A DNA stretch of 64,000 nucleotides, taken from the NCBI RefSeq assembly GCF_047238345.1, contig NZ_JBDFMQ010000001.1:992001-1056000 (forward strand), given 5' to 3'. The translations under genes were made by a program, and so were the position numbers. Positions 51,829 through 60,548 of this stretch are shown here, in pieces. Source of the DNA: Shouchella sp047238345 (lineage in GTDB: Bacteria > Bacillota > Bacilli > Bacillales > Bacillaceae_D). The notes beneath the pieces were generated by a model that was given only the letters and a program-made list of their open reading frames with translations, searched no databases and was not told the origin of the DNA. Numbering within the stretch: the first letter of the stretch is position 1; every line of letters begins with the position of its first letter.

Positions 51829-52838
51829 TGAAATCAATTATGAAAAAACCTTCTTCTATAATGATTCTTTTACTAATTATCATTGGTTTTACGTTTTTAG
51901 CAAGTTTACAAACGGGAACGATTCAAATTCAACCTCTAGATGTGCTGCGAACGTTATTCGGGGCAGGGTCAGAGCGAGATGCGTTAGTATTATTTGAATT
52001 TCGTTTACCGCGTATGGTAATCGCTCTGCTTGTAGGAGCAGCGCTGGCTGTGTCAGGGGCGATTTTACAAAGTATCTCTCAAAATGAGCTGGCGGACCCT
52101 GGTATTCTAGGTATAAATACAGGAGCTGGATTAGCTGTCGTTGTATTTATTTATTTTTTCCAAGGTTCTTTAACTGGCGTAAGTCAATTATCGATTTTTA
52201 TCATGCCTGTCTTTGCCTTTATCGGTGCGGCATTTGCAGCGTTTTTAATTTATCTATTTGCGTGGAAGAAAGGGGTTACGCCTGTTCGACTCATTTTAGT
52301 TGGGATTGCTGTTAACGCTGCCTTCAGTGCATTGTTAATCGTGGTTCAGCTTCGAATGGAGCCGAATGATTTTATGCAGGCAACGATTTGGTTAACAGGA
52401 AACATATGGGGAACAACGTGGGCTTACGTGTTAACAATTTTACCTTGGGTGCTTATTCTTGTTCCGCTCGCCTTGTATAAGGCACGAACGCTAAATGTCA
52501 TGCAGATTGGTACGGAGTCTTCAATCTCTTTAGGCGTAGCAATGGAAAAAGAAAGACGCGTACTTCTCGTTCTTGCTGTAGCACTAGCTGCTATTTCGGT
52601 GGCAGTGGCTGGCGGTATTGCCTTTTTAGGGTTAGTTGCTCCGCATATTGCTCGAAGACTAGTTGGGCCGAAACATCAAGTGATGATTCCAACAGCAACG
52701 CTCGTCGGTGCATGTATTATGTTAGCAGCAGATATGGTTGGGCGAAATATATTCGCACCATCCGAAATTCCGGTTGGGATTGTCATTGCCATATTAGGTG
52801 CACCTTATTTCTTGTATTTATTAATGAGAACACCGTAG
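51828..52838 (+). CDS. FecCD-family iron-siderophore ABC permease, second subunit
   Basis: The 336-aa second permease (YfhA/FhuG-like) has the parallel motifs FRLPRMVIALLVGAALAVSGAILQSISQNELADPGILG and AGGIAFLGLVAPHIARRLVG. Start and the previous stop share a base (TAATG). Together with the first permease and the following ATPase it makes a complete translocator but lacks a cognate binding lipoprotein here, as seen when one ATPase or permease set serves several binding proteins in Bacillus. Confidence 0.9.
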   Translation: MKSIMKKPSSIMILLLIIIGFTFLASLQTGTIQIQPLDVLRTLFGAGSERDALVLFEFRLPRMVIALLVGAALAVSGAILQSISQNELADPGILGINTGAGLAVVVFIYFFQGSLTGVSQLSIFIMPVFAFIGAAFAAFLIYLFAWKKGVTPVRLILVGIAVNAAFSALLIVVQLRMEPNDFMQATIWLTGNIWGTTWAYVLTILPWVLILVPLALYKARTLNVMQIGTESSISLGVAMEKERRVLLVLAVALAAISVAVAGGIAFLGLVAPHIARRLVGPKHQVMIPTATLVGACIMLAADMVGRNIFAPSEIPVGIVIAILGAPYFLYLLMRTP

Positions 52839-52851
52839 GAGGGAAAAGCTC

Positions 52852-53670
52852 TTGTCACGTTTATCAACAAAGCAGCTATCCATTGGTTACGAAAAAAGAG
52901 AGATTGTTCATGATTTACATCTTCATATACCAGATGGTCAAATTACAACCATTATTGGACCCAATGGATGCGGGAAGTCCACAATTCTGAAGACCATTGC
53001 ACGGATCTTACAAGCTTCAAAAGGCGCAGTGTATTTAGATGGAAAATCAATTCACAAACAATCGACTAAGGAAATTGCAAAAAAGATGGCTGTTTTGCCT
53101 CAGTCTCCTGAAGCGCCAAGTGGGTTAACCGTTGAAGAATTGGTTGCCTATGGTCGATATCCACACCAAAAGGGATTTGGTCAGTTAACCGGTTATGATC
53201 GGGAAATTATCCAGTGGGCATTAGAACAAACGAATATGGCTGAATTTGCTGATCGATCCATTGACGCTCTTTCCGGAGGGCAACGTCAACGAGTATGGAT
53301 TGCGATGGCATTAGCACAAGAAACGGATATTTTACTGCTAGATGAACCAACGACTTATTTGGATCTCGCCCATCAGCTAGAAGTGTTGCAAGTGCTCGAG
53401 CGCTTGAACCAAGAACAGAAGCGAACCATTGTGATGGTCATCCATGATTTAAACCATGCTGCACGTTTTGCTGATTATATGGTAAGTATTCGGTCAGGCA
53501 AAATTGTAAAAGAAGGTGCTCCTGAAGATGTGATGAATGCAGAAGTGTTACGCGACGTCTTTCAAATTGACGCGAGCATCGTAACGGATCCACGAACAGG
53601 AAAGCCGGTTTGCTTAACATACGATTTACTTCGACAGGAAGAGAGCGAACGAATTCCTGCATATGCATAA
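52852..53670 (+). CDS. iron-siderophore ABC transporter ATP-binding protein (YusV/FhuC-like)
   Basis: The 272-aa FepC/FecE-type ATPase has Walker A GPNGCGKST, Q-loop VLPQSPE, signature LSGGQRQRVWIAMAL and Walker B ILLLDEPTTYLDLAHQLE. It powers the two FecCD permeases. Its TTG start follows TAGGAGGG. A terminator hairpin follows the stop codon. Confidence 0.9.
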   Translation: MSRLSTKQLSIGYEKREIVHDLHLHIPDGQITTIIGPNGCGKSTILKTIARILQASKGAVYLDGKSIHKQSTKEIAKKMAVLPQSPEAPSGLTVEELVAYGRYPHQKGFGQLTGYDREIIQWALEQTNMAEFADRSIDALSGGQRQRVWIAMALAQETDILLLDEPTTYLDLAHQLEVLQVLERLNQEQKRTIVMVIHDLNHAARFADYMVSIRSGKIVKEGAPEDVMNAEVLRDVFQIDASIVTDPRTGKPVCLTYDLLRQEESERIPAYA

Positions 53671-53676
53671 ACACGT

Positions 53677-53712
53677 AAAGGCTCGTCGACCTGATAGACG
53701 AGCCTTTTTTTA
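53677..53712 (+). terminator. terminator of the siderophore permease operon
   Basis: AAAGGCTCGTC and GACGAGCCTTT form a perfect 11-bp stem followed by TTTT. Confidence 0.93.
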
Positions 53713-53741
53713 TTAATAACGTAATAGTTGTAAGAATGTTG

Positions 53742-53770
53742 TTGACAATGAGAATGATATTCGTTATCAT
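53742..53770 (+). promoter_or_regulatory. Fur-controlled promoter of a small RNA
   Basis: TTGACA (53742-53747) and TATCAT (53765-53770) are exactly 17 bp apart. TGATATTCGTTATCA (53755-53769) is a 7-1-7 Fur box overlapping the spacer and -10; a second overlapping half, TGAGAAT, precedes it. No protein start with a binding site lies within the following short transcript. Confidence 0.88.
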
Positions 53771-53776
53771 TTAGAA

Positions 53777-53848
53777 AGAACGTGACACATACACGTCTAG
53801 TTATTAGACCCCTTTTGGACCCCTACACTGCCTATGTAGGGGTTTTTT
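53777..53848 (+). ncRNA. fsrA: candidate Fur-regulated small RNA (FsrA-like)
   Basis: A transcript of about 72 nt is predicted from the Fur-box promoter to the T run at 53843-53848. It holds two small stems (ACGTG/CACGT and GTCTA/TAGAC), then the unpaired C-rich stretch GACCCCTTTTGG, then the terminator CCCCTAC-loop-GTAGGGG with six T. This is the layout of B. subtilis FsrA, whose C-rich loops pair with G-rich ribosome binding sites to silence iron-using enzymes when iron is scarce. Position right after an iron-siderophore operon fits. The start point is estimated from the -10. Confidence 0.75.
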
Positions 53849-53918
53849 GTTTCTGTACATGGACAATGGATAAGTTGGAAATCCTAAAAGTAGGTAAACA
53901 AAAAGGAGCCACTTATCT

Positions 53919-54074
53919 ATGATTACAGAAGACGAACGATACATATTTGAACGGGAACTTGAGCAATTGGAAAAAGAAAAACAAAGTGCACAATTAAACG
54001 AAAAATATAAAACATTTATTAGTGAACAAATTGAACTTTTGCAAAGCGTGATCTACGGCGAACAAAAGGAATAA
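53919..54074 (+). CDS. 51-residue acidic helical protein of unknown function
   Basis: The small, highly charged protein has heptad-like hydrophobics (FERELEQLEKEK, then FISEQIELLQSVIYGEQ), likely a short coiled coil or helical hairpin. AAAAGGAG 10 nt before ATG 53919 supports translation, and a terminator follows. It is acidic, so it does not look like the small basic Fur-regulated proteins (FbpA-C) that work with FsrA in B. subtilis. No family is recognised. Confidence 0.6.
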   Translation: MITEDERYIFERELEQLEKEKQSAQLNEKYKTFISEQIELLQSVIYGEQKE

Positions 54075-54105
54075 TTGTGGATCATAATCGTATAAAGAGA
54101 TGAAT

Positions 54106-54147
54106 GGCTCTACTTATGCAACTGCAAAAAGGATAGAGCTTTTTTTT
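54106..54147 (+). terminator. terminator before pcrB
   Basis: GGCTCTA and TAGAGC form the stem of a hairpin with a loop of about 20 nt, followed by eight T. Confidence 0.75.
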
Positions 54148-54204
54148 GTAATGATTTCCGTTAATTTCACGCAAAGGATACACGACATGTGTGGCGAACT
54201 TTGT

Positions 54205-54210
54205 TATAAT
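54205..54210 (+). promoter_or_regulatory. candidate -10 of the pcrB-pcrA-ligA-camS operon
   Basis: A perfect TATAAT lies about 60 nt before pcrB; ACGACA at 54182-54187, 17 bp upstream, could serve as a weak -35. Confidence 0.45.
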
Positions 54211-54269
54211 AATTTGCAGAACGAACGTGCGTATTCGTGCTCGTTAAAGGGAGGCACACGTAAGCAACG

Positions 54270-54968
54270 ATGATGAAAAATATAAATGAATGGTCGCATG
54301 TATTTAAGATTGATCCAAATAAAGATTTAACTGCTGAGGAACTGGAACGTTTATGTGAATCAGGGACTGATGCGGTTATTATTGGTGGAACAGATGGTGT
54401 GACGTTAGATAATACATTAGCGCTCTTAGTACAAATTAGGCGCTTTCCCATTACAGTGGCTCTTGAAGTGTCAAACCTTGAATCGATTACACCGGGCTTT
54501 GATTATTACCTCATTCCAACGGTGTTAAACAGTCAACAGACAGAATGGGTAGTTGGGCAGCATCATCAAGCGATGAAAGAATATGGAGAACTTATAGACT
54601 GGGACACCTTTATTCCTGAAGGGTATTGCGTATTAAATGCGGAAGCAAAAGTGGCCGAGCTTACAAACGCAAAAACATCGCTGTCGATTGATGATATAAG
54701 TGCCTATGCAAGATTGGCTGAAAAGATGTTACACTTACCTTTCTTTTATTTAGAGTACAGCGGGACAAAAGGTCCGCTTGATGTGGTAAAAGAAGTGAAC
54801 AGGGTCTTATCTTCCACGAAACTTATTTATGGTGGTGGGATTCAAACGGCTCAAGAGGCAAAAGAATACGCAACCTATGCAGACGTGGTAGTCATTGGGA
54901 ATGCCATATATACTCATTTTAAAGAAGCATTGAAAACAGTAGAAGCAGTAAAAGGTGGTGCGTCATAG
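54270..54968 (+). CDS. pcrB: heptaprenylglyceryl phosphate synthase PcrB
   Basis: The 232-aa TIM-barrel prenyltransferase joins glycerol-1-phosphate and heptaprenyl diphosphate to make an archaeal-type ether lipid precursor found in Bacillales. Signatures are HVFKIDPNKDL at the N-terminus, AVIIGGTDGVT, YYLIPTVLNS, YLEYSGTKG and LIYGGGIQTAQEA. It overlaps nothing but directly abuts pcrA. The start is ATG 54270 (or the next ATG); the GGGAGG upstream is rather far away, which is odd and may point to weak translation. Confidence 0.93.
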   Translation: MMKNINEWSHVFKIDPNKDLTAEELERLCESGTDAVIIGGTDGVTLDNTLALLVQIRRFPITVALEVSNLESITPGFDYYLIPTVLNSQQTEWVVGQHHQAMKEYGELIDWDTFIPEGYCVLNAEAKVAELTNAKTSLSIDDISAYARLAEKMLHLPFFYLEYSGTKGPLDVVKEVNRVLSSTKLIYGGGIQTAQEAKEYATYADVVVIGNAIYTHFKEALKTVEAVKGGAS

Positions 54969-57206
54969 ATGCAAGACACGATTATTGAACGAATGTTAGA
55001 AGGATTAAATCCGGAACAGCGAAAAGCGGTTGTTCATACAGATGGTCCACTCTTACTTATGGCAGGAGCTGGGAGTGGAAAAACCCGAGTGTTGACCCAC
55101 CGTATTAGTTATTTATTACGGCACAATCAAACGCCTCCTTGGGCCGTTCTTGCACTCACATTTACAAACAAAGCCGCTCGAGAAATGAAAGACAGAGTTG
55201 CTCAGTTAGTCGGACCAATCGCTGAAGATATCTGGATATCAACGTTCCACTCTATGTGTGTGCGTATCTTACGTCGAGATATTGATCGTATAGGGTACAG
55301 TCGAAATTTTTCAATTCTTGATTCAGGTGATCAGTTATCTGTAATTAAACAAATCTTGAAAGCACAAAACATTGATTCGAAAAAGTTTGATCCAAAAGCC
55401 ATTCTTGGCATTATTTCAAGCGCCAAAAACGAATTGAAGTCAGCAAAGGCATTTGCGAAGACGGCTGAAGGAATGTTTGATCAAGTCGCAGCCGACGTAT
55501 ACATGGAATTTGAAAAACGGTTAAAAGTAAACAATGCGTTAGACTTTGATGATTTAATTATGAAGACAATTGAATTATTTAGTGATGTGCCGGAAGTCCT
55601 CGAATTTTACCAGCGTAAATTCCAATACATTCATGTCGATGAGTATCAAGACACGAACAAAGCGCAATATAAATTGATTAAGTTGATGGGAGATCGTCTT
55701 CAAAACATTTGTGTAGTAGGAGATTCAGATCAGTCTATTTACAAATGGCGTGGCGCAGATATCCAAAATATCCTCTCGTTTGAAAAAGATTACCCTGATG
55801 CAACCGTAATTATGCTTGAGCAAAACTATCGGTCAACAAAGACGATCTTACAGGCTGCGAATCAAGTTATTGGCAATAACGGCAACCGTAAACCTAAAAA
55901 TCTATGGACGGAAAATGATCAAGGCGAAAAAATTGCTGTATACGAAGCGGCGTCAGAGCATGCAGAAGCGCAGTTTGTTGTTGAAAAAATTAAAGAGACA
56001 GCAGCAAAGGACTCAAGTTTCTCTTATTCTGATGTGGCGGTTTTGTATCGAACAAATGCACAATCCCGTATTATTGAGGAATTTTTCGTGAAATCTAATT
56101 TGGAATATAATATCGTTGGTGGAACAAAGTTCTATGATCGAAAAGAAATTAAAGATGTTCTTGCTTACTTGCGCCTCGTGTCTAATCCTGAAGATGACAT
56201 TAGTTTAGCTCGAATCGTCAATGTTCCCAAACGCGGGATTGGCGCAACAACAGTAGATAAAATTGCTGCTTATGCAACGCAAAACGGTCTTTCTATGTAT
56301 CGAGCACTATCAGAAATCGACCATATCGGGGTAACGGCAAGAGCAAAAACAAAGCTTGTGGAATTCCGTGATCAAGTAAGTAACTGGGTTCAACAGCAAG
56401 ATTATTTATCCGTGACGGAATTAGTTGAGGAACTGCTAGAAAAAGTTGGCTATCGTGAAATGTTAAAAGCGGAGCAATCCATTGAAGCCCAGTCTCGACT
56501 AGAAAATATTGATGAATTTATATCGGTTACACAAGAGTTTGAAAAAAGAAGTGAAGAAAAAGATTTAGTCTCGTTTCTCACAGATCTTGCTCTTGTTGCC
56601 GACATTGATCAACTTGATGACGATCAAGCAGAAGCACCAAAGGATGCGATTACGCTAATGACCCTTCATTCTGCAAAAGGATTAGAATTTCCTTATGTCT
56701 TTTTAATTGGAATGGAAGAAGGTATTTTTCCACATAATCGCTCATTATTTGATGATGATGAAATGGAAGAAGAACGACGATTAGCATACGTAGGCATTAC
56801 AAGAGCCGAAAAAGAATTGTATTTAACAAGTGCAAAGATGCGAACGTTATATGGAAGAACGAATACAAATGCTCCATCGCGTTTTATTGCCGAAATCCCA
56901 GATGATTGTGCGATTGAGCATGGTGTACCTGCTTGGGGCTCGCAAAGAGCATCGTCAGCGGGTAGTGCGGCTTCTTTAGCTGCAAAACGAACGAGTACAA
57001 GCCCAATGTCATCGAGAATGACGAACACAGGCGGAGAAGGCTTTGAATGGTCAGTTGGCGACAAAGCATCGCACAAAAAATGGGGCGTCGGGACAGTTGT
57101 TAGTATAAAAGGGGAAGGCGATTCAGTTGAGCTCGATATTGCATTTACGCCACCAACAGGTATTAAACGACTGTTTGCGAAATTTGCTCCTATTTCTAAA
57201 GTCTAA
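54969..57206 (+). CDS. pcrA: ATP-dependent DNA helicase PcrA
   Basis: The 745-aa superfamily 1A helicase has motif I AGAGSGKTRVLTHR (about 34), motif Ia ALTFTNKAAREMK, motif II HVDEYQDTN, motif III GDSDQSIYKWRGA, motif IV EQNYRST, motif V LMTLHSAKGLEFP and motif VI VGITRAEKELYLT. A Tudor-like C-terminal segment (KASHKKWGVGTVVS...) binds RNA polymerase in homologues. It is essential in B. subtilis, limiting recombination and working in rolling-circle replication and repair. It follows pcrB without a gap. Confidence 0.97.
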   Translation: MQDTIIERMLEGLNPEQRKAVVHTDGPLLLMAGAGSGKTRVLTHRISYLLRHNQTPPWAVLALTFTNKAAREMKDRVAQLVGPIAEDIWISTFHSMCVRILRRDIDRIGYSRNFSILDSGDQLSVIKQILKAQNIDSKKFDPKAILGIISSAKNELKSAKAFAKTAEGMFDQVAADVYMEFEKRLKVNNALDFDDLIMKTIELFSDVPEVLEFYQRKFQYIHVDEYQDTNKAQYKLIKLMGDRLQNICVVGDSDQSIYKWRGADIQNILSFEKDYPDATVIMLEQNYRSTKTILQAANQVIGNNGNRKPKNLWTENDQGEKIAVYEAASEHAEAQFVVEKIKETAAKDSSFSYSDVAVLYRTNAQSRIIEEFFVKSNLEYNIVGGTKFYDRKEIKDVLAYLRLVSNPEDDISLARIVNVPKRGIGATTVDKIAAYATQNGLSMYRALSEIDHIGVTARAKTKLVEFRDQVSNWVQQQDYLSVTELVEELLEKVGYREMLKAEQSIEAQSRLENIDEFISVTQEFEKRSEEKDLVSFLTDLALVADIDQLDDDQAEAPKDAITLMTLHSAKGLEFPYVFLIGMEEGIFPHNRSLFDDDEMEEERRLAYVGITRAEKELYLTSAKMRTLYGRTNTNAPSRFIAEIPDDCAIEHGVPAWGSQRASSAGSAASLAAKRTSTSPMSSRMTNTGGEGFEWSVGDKASHKKWGVGTVVSIKGEGDSVELDIAFTPPTGIKRLFAKFAPISKV

Positions 57207-57229
57207 GATAAGGTAAAGGAGATACATGA

Positions 57230-59245
57230 ATGGACAAGCAACAAGCTGAGGACAAGATCAATGAATTGAAACAGCAGTTAGAGGATTATGGGTACCATTA
57301 TTACGTCCTTGATCAACCGAAGGTACCGGATGCAGAATACGATCGATTACTTCAGGACCTTGTCGAACTCGAAGAACAATTTCCTGAACTCGCATCAGAT
57401 GATTCTCCAACCATGCGTATTGGTGGAGCTCCTGCTTCGGCATTTAAAAAAGTTGCCCATCGTGTTCCGATGATGAGCTTGTCTAATGCCTTCTCAGCTG
57501 ACGATTTGAGAAGTTTTGATCGACGCGTACGTCAGGCAGTCGGTGATGATGTTTCTTATGTGTGCGAATTAAAGTTTGATGGACTAGCCGTTTCTTTAAC
57601 GTATGAAAACGGGCTGTTTGTCCGTGGCGCAACGAGAGGGGACGGAACAACAGGTGAAGAGATTACCGGTAACCTCCGCACTGTTCCTTCGATTCCACTT
57701 CGACTAAAAAAGCCTGTTTCAATTGAAGTTCGTGGAGAGGCATATATGCCGAAACAATCATTTGAAAAGCTAAATGAAGCGCGAGAAGAAGTGGGTGAGG
57801 AAAAGTTTGCTAATCCGCGAAATGCCGCTGCTGGTTCATTAAGACAGCTTGATCCAAAAATCGCTGCGAAACGAAACCTAGCAATGTTCGCTTATTCAAT
57901 TGGTGAATTAAGTGGGAAAACGATTACGACCCATTACCAAGGCCTATCTTTTTTAGATGAACTGGGTTTTAAAGTAAGTAAGGAAGCCACAACATGTCAA
58001 ACGATCGACGAAGTCATTTCATTTACCGAAAAATGGGTCGAAAACCGTCATGAGCTTCCTTATGAAATAGATGGGATCGTCATTAAAGTAAACAGCCTAG
58101 AACAGCACGATACACTAGGGTTTACAGCAAAAAGTCCACGTTGGGCGACGGCATTTAAATTTCCTGCTGAAGAAGTGGTGACAACTTTACACGACATAGA
58201 ACTAAATGTAGGTCGTACGGGTGTAGTCACACCAACCGCAATTCTTGAGCCTGTTGTTGTAGCAGGAACAACAGTAAAGCGCGCATCTCTACACAATGAA
58301 GACTTAATTCGAGAAAAAGATGTGAAGTTAGGTGATACCGTCATTGTGAAAAAAGCAGGCGATATTATTCCTGAAGTTGTTGGTGTTCTGACTGAAAAAC
58401 GAACCGGTGACGAAATTGATTTTCATATGCCTACAGAGTGCCCTGAGTGTTCAAGTAAGCTCGATCGAATTGAGGGAGAAGTGGCGCTTCGCTGTTTGAA
58501 TCCGCAATGCCCAGCGCAGATTCGTGAGGGATTAATTCATTTTGTCTCGCGTAACGCCATGAATATTGATGGATTAGGTGAAAAAGTCATTAGTCAGCTG
58601 TTTAGCCATGAATTAATAGCAGATGTTGCTGATTTATACACATTGGACCGGAATGAACTGCTCGAATTAGAACGCATGGGTGAAAAGTCCGTCGACAATT
58701 TGCTTGATGCGATCCATACATCAAAGGAAAACTCTCTTGAGCGCTTGTTATTCGGTTTAGGCATTCGTTTTGTTGGGGCAAAAGCCGCAAAGACATTGGC
58801 AATCGAATTTGATACAATGGACAAGTTGCGCCAAGCTTCAGCTGAAGAATTAATAAATGTGAATGAGATTGGTGAAAAAATGGCTGATTCAATCGCATCC
58901 TATTTTGAAAAGCCAGAAGTTGATGAGCTTTTAGGGAAGCTGGAAAAAGCGAACGTAAACATGCATTATACGGGTGTTAAGCCTGCTGGAAACGATGTAA
59001 ATGTGGATTCTCCATTTGCCGGAAAGACGGTCGTATTAACAGGAAAACTCCATCATTGGAATCGTAAAGAAGCACAAGAGAAGATTGAAGCACTCGGTGG
59101 AACGGTTACGGGAAGTGTTAGTAAAAAAACAGACTTAGTTATTGCAGGTGAAGATGCTGGCTCCAAGCAGAAAAAGGCGGAGAGTCTTGGCATTGATATT
59201 TGGACAGAAGAGCAGTTTGTTCAGACGATGGAAGATTTAGATTGA
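57230..59245 (+). CDS. ligA: NAD-dependent DNA ligase LigA
   Basis: The 671-aa ligase seals nicks in replication. Domain order: NAD-binding Ia (YYVLDQPKVPDAEYDRL), adenylation domain with catalytic Lys115 in CELKFDGLA, OB fold, zinc finger with CPEC and CLNPQCPAQ (about 407-432), helix-hairpin-helix (about 440-575) and a C-terminal BRCT domain (about 592-671). AAAGGAGATAC precedes the ATG, 23 nt after pcrA. Confidence 0.97.
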   Translation: MDKQQAEDKINELKQQLEDYGYHYYVLDQPKVPDAEYDRLLQDLVELEEQFPELASDDSPTMRIGGAPASAFKKVAHRVPMMSLSNAFSADDLRSFDRRVRQAVGDDVSYVCELKFDGLAVSLTYENGLFVRGATRGDGTTGEEITGNLRTVPSIPLRLKKPVSIEVRGEAYMPKQSFEKLNEAREEVGEEKFANPRNAAAGSLRQLDPKIAAKRNLAMFAYSIGELSGKTITTHYQGLSFLDELGFKVSKEATTCQTIDEVISFTEKWVENRHELPYEIDGIVIKVNSLEQHDTLGFTAKSPRWATAFKFPAEEVVTTLHDIELNVGRTGVVTPTAILEPVVVAGTTVKRASLHNEDLIREKDVKLGDTVIVKKAGDIIPEVVGVLTEKRTGDEIDFHMPTECPECSSKLDRIEGEVALRCLNPQCPAQIREGLIHFVSRNAMNIDGLGEKVISQLFSHELIADVADLYTLDRNELLELERMGEKSVDNLLDAIHTSKENSLERLLFGLGIRFVGAKAAKTLAIEFDTMDKLRQASAEELINVNEIGEKMADSIASYFEKPEVDELLGKLEKANVNMHYTGVKPAGNDVNVDSPFAGKTVVLTGKLHHWNRKEAQEKIEALGGTVTGSVSKKTDLVIAGEDAGSKQKKAESLGIDIWTEEQFVQTMEDLD

Positions 59246-59261
59246 GAGAGGGGTACGTTCA

Positions 59262-60431
59262 ATGAAACGTTGGGGGATCATTGGGCTAAGCACCATGTTG
59301 TTAGCAGGGTGTAATCTATTTGGAGGGAATGATGAGTCAGAAGAAACGCCAGAAGTTGAGATAACGGATGAGTCTCTTAGCGTGATACCTTCTGTTCCTT
59401 CTGAAGAAAATCATTATTCAAGTGTATTAAAAGATGGAACCTATCTTCATGGAGAGACTAGAGGGTACGGTGTTGACACTGGCATGAATCGAAGCAATTT
59501 AGATTGGTTTGAATTAGGGTTAGAAGAAGTAGCAAAGGATACGTTTGATCCTGAATCCTACTATTTTCAAGAAGGGCAACACTTAACAAGAGGAACGGTA
59601 GGGAGCTGGATTAATCGTTACGACGAAGAACAGAATCCTGATGGTTTTAATCCAGCTTTAGGAATTAATGACGACGATGCAGAGTTACAAGAGTCCATTG
59701 ATGCGAGAAAAGACAATCCGATTGTCCTACGGAACATTTTAGAGCATAACTACATGCAGGCGAGTGATAATGGTACGTATGAGACAGAGGGAATTGTCAT
59801 TGGGTTAGCGTTAAACAGCGTTTATTCCTTTACGTATGAAGGCAATCCAGCCTCTCAAGAGATATCTGCCAATCAACAAGAGTCGATCGGTGTAGATGCT
59901 GCTGAACAAATCGTGGAACGAATTCGTAATGGCGCAAGTGCGCTTGATGAAGACTTAAGCGATGTACCGATAATTGTAGCATTGTTCAGCGATAAACCGA
60001 GCAATGAATTAAATGCTGGTCATTTCTTTATGAAGGGTGTTTTTGAACCTGGACAAGGTGGAAATTGGTCAGACATTGATCAAAAACATGTTCATTTTCC
60101 TTCTTCTGAAGCAAATAACGAACATCAATACGATGCCGATCGGTTTTCACAATTTCAATCAGACATCCAAGATTTTTTTGAAAATCATGTTGGGGTTGTT
60201 GGACGAGCTCGCTATGAAGACAATCAGTTAGCGAAAGTTGTGGTCGATATCAATATTCAATATAAAGGGCAAGCTGAGGTTGTCGCATTAACTCAGTATG
60301 CTGCTTCAAAAGCAGAAGAATATTTTGAAGATGTGCCTGTGGACATAGAAATTGCTTCGATGTCAGGTGTGATTGAAGGGATTGTCTCCCATCACCCAGA
60401 TGCAGATCCATTTATTTATATAACCGATTAG
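59262..60431 (+). CDS. camS: CamS family sex-pheromone-type lipoprotein
   Basis: The 389-aa lipoprotein has a signal peptide with lipobox LLAGC and lipidated Cys17, then an acidic region. In staphylococci and enterococci the signal peptide of CamS relatives is processed to a mating pheromone; the role in Bacillus (YerH) is unknown. GTVGSWINRYDEEQNPDGFNP and YMQASDNG are family features. It follows ligA by 16 nt and ends the operon before a terminator. Confidence 0.9.
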   Translation: MKRWGIIGLSTMLLAGCNLFGGNDESEETPEVEITDESLSVIPSVPSEENHYSSVLKDGTYLHGETRGYGVDTGMNRSNLDWFELGLEEVAKDTFDPESYYFQEGQHLTRGTVGSWINRYDEEQNPDGFNPALGINDDDAELQESIDARKDNPIVLRNILEHNYMQASDNGTYETEGIVIGLALNSVYSFTYEGNPASQEISANQQESIGVDAAEQIVERIRNGASALDEDLSDVPIIVALFSDKPSNELNAGHFFMKGVFEPGQGGNWSDIDQKHVHFPSSEANNEHQYDADRFSQFQSDIQDFFENHVGVVGRARYEDNQLAKVVVDINIQYKGQAEVVALTQYAASKAEEYFEDVPVDIEIASMSGVIEGIVSHHPDADPFIYITD

Positions 60432-60463
60432 ACAAAAGCCAGTTTCATCTGGCTTTTGTTTTA
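60432..60463 (+). terminator. terminator of the pcrB-pcrA-ligA-camS operon
   Basis: ACAAAAGCCAG and CTGGCTTTTGT form a perfect 11-bp stem with a 6-nt loop followed by TTT, directly behind the camS stop. Confidence 0.92.
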
Positions 60464-60548
60464 CAGGATATAATCAGAATATTTCTATTAACTGAATGAA
60501 TGTCATAATAGGATAAATTATGAATTTCTATATCTTGGAGGAGTGCAG

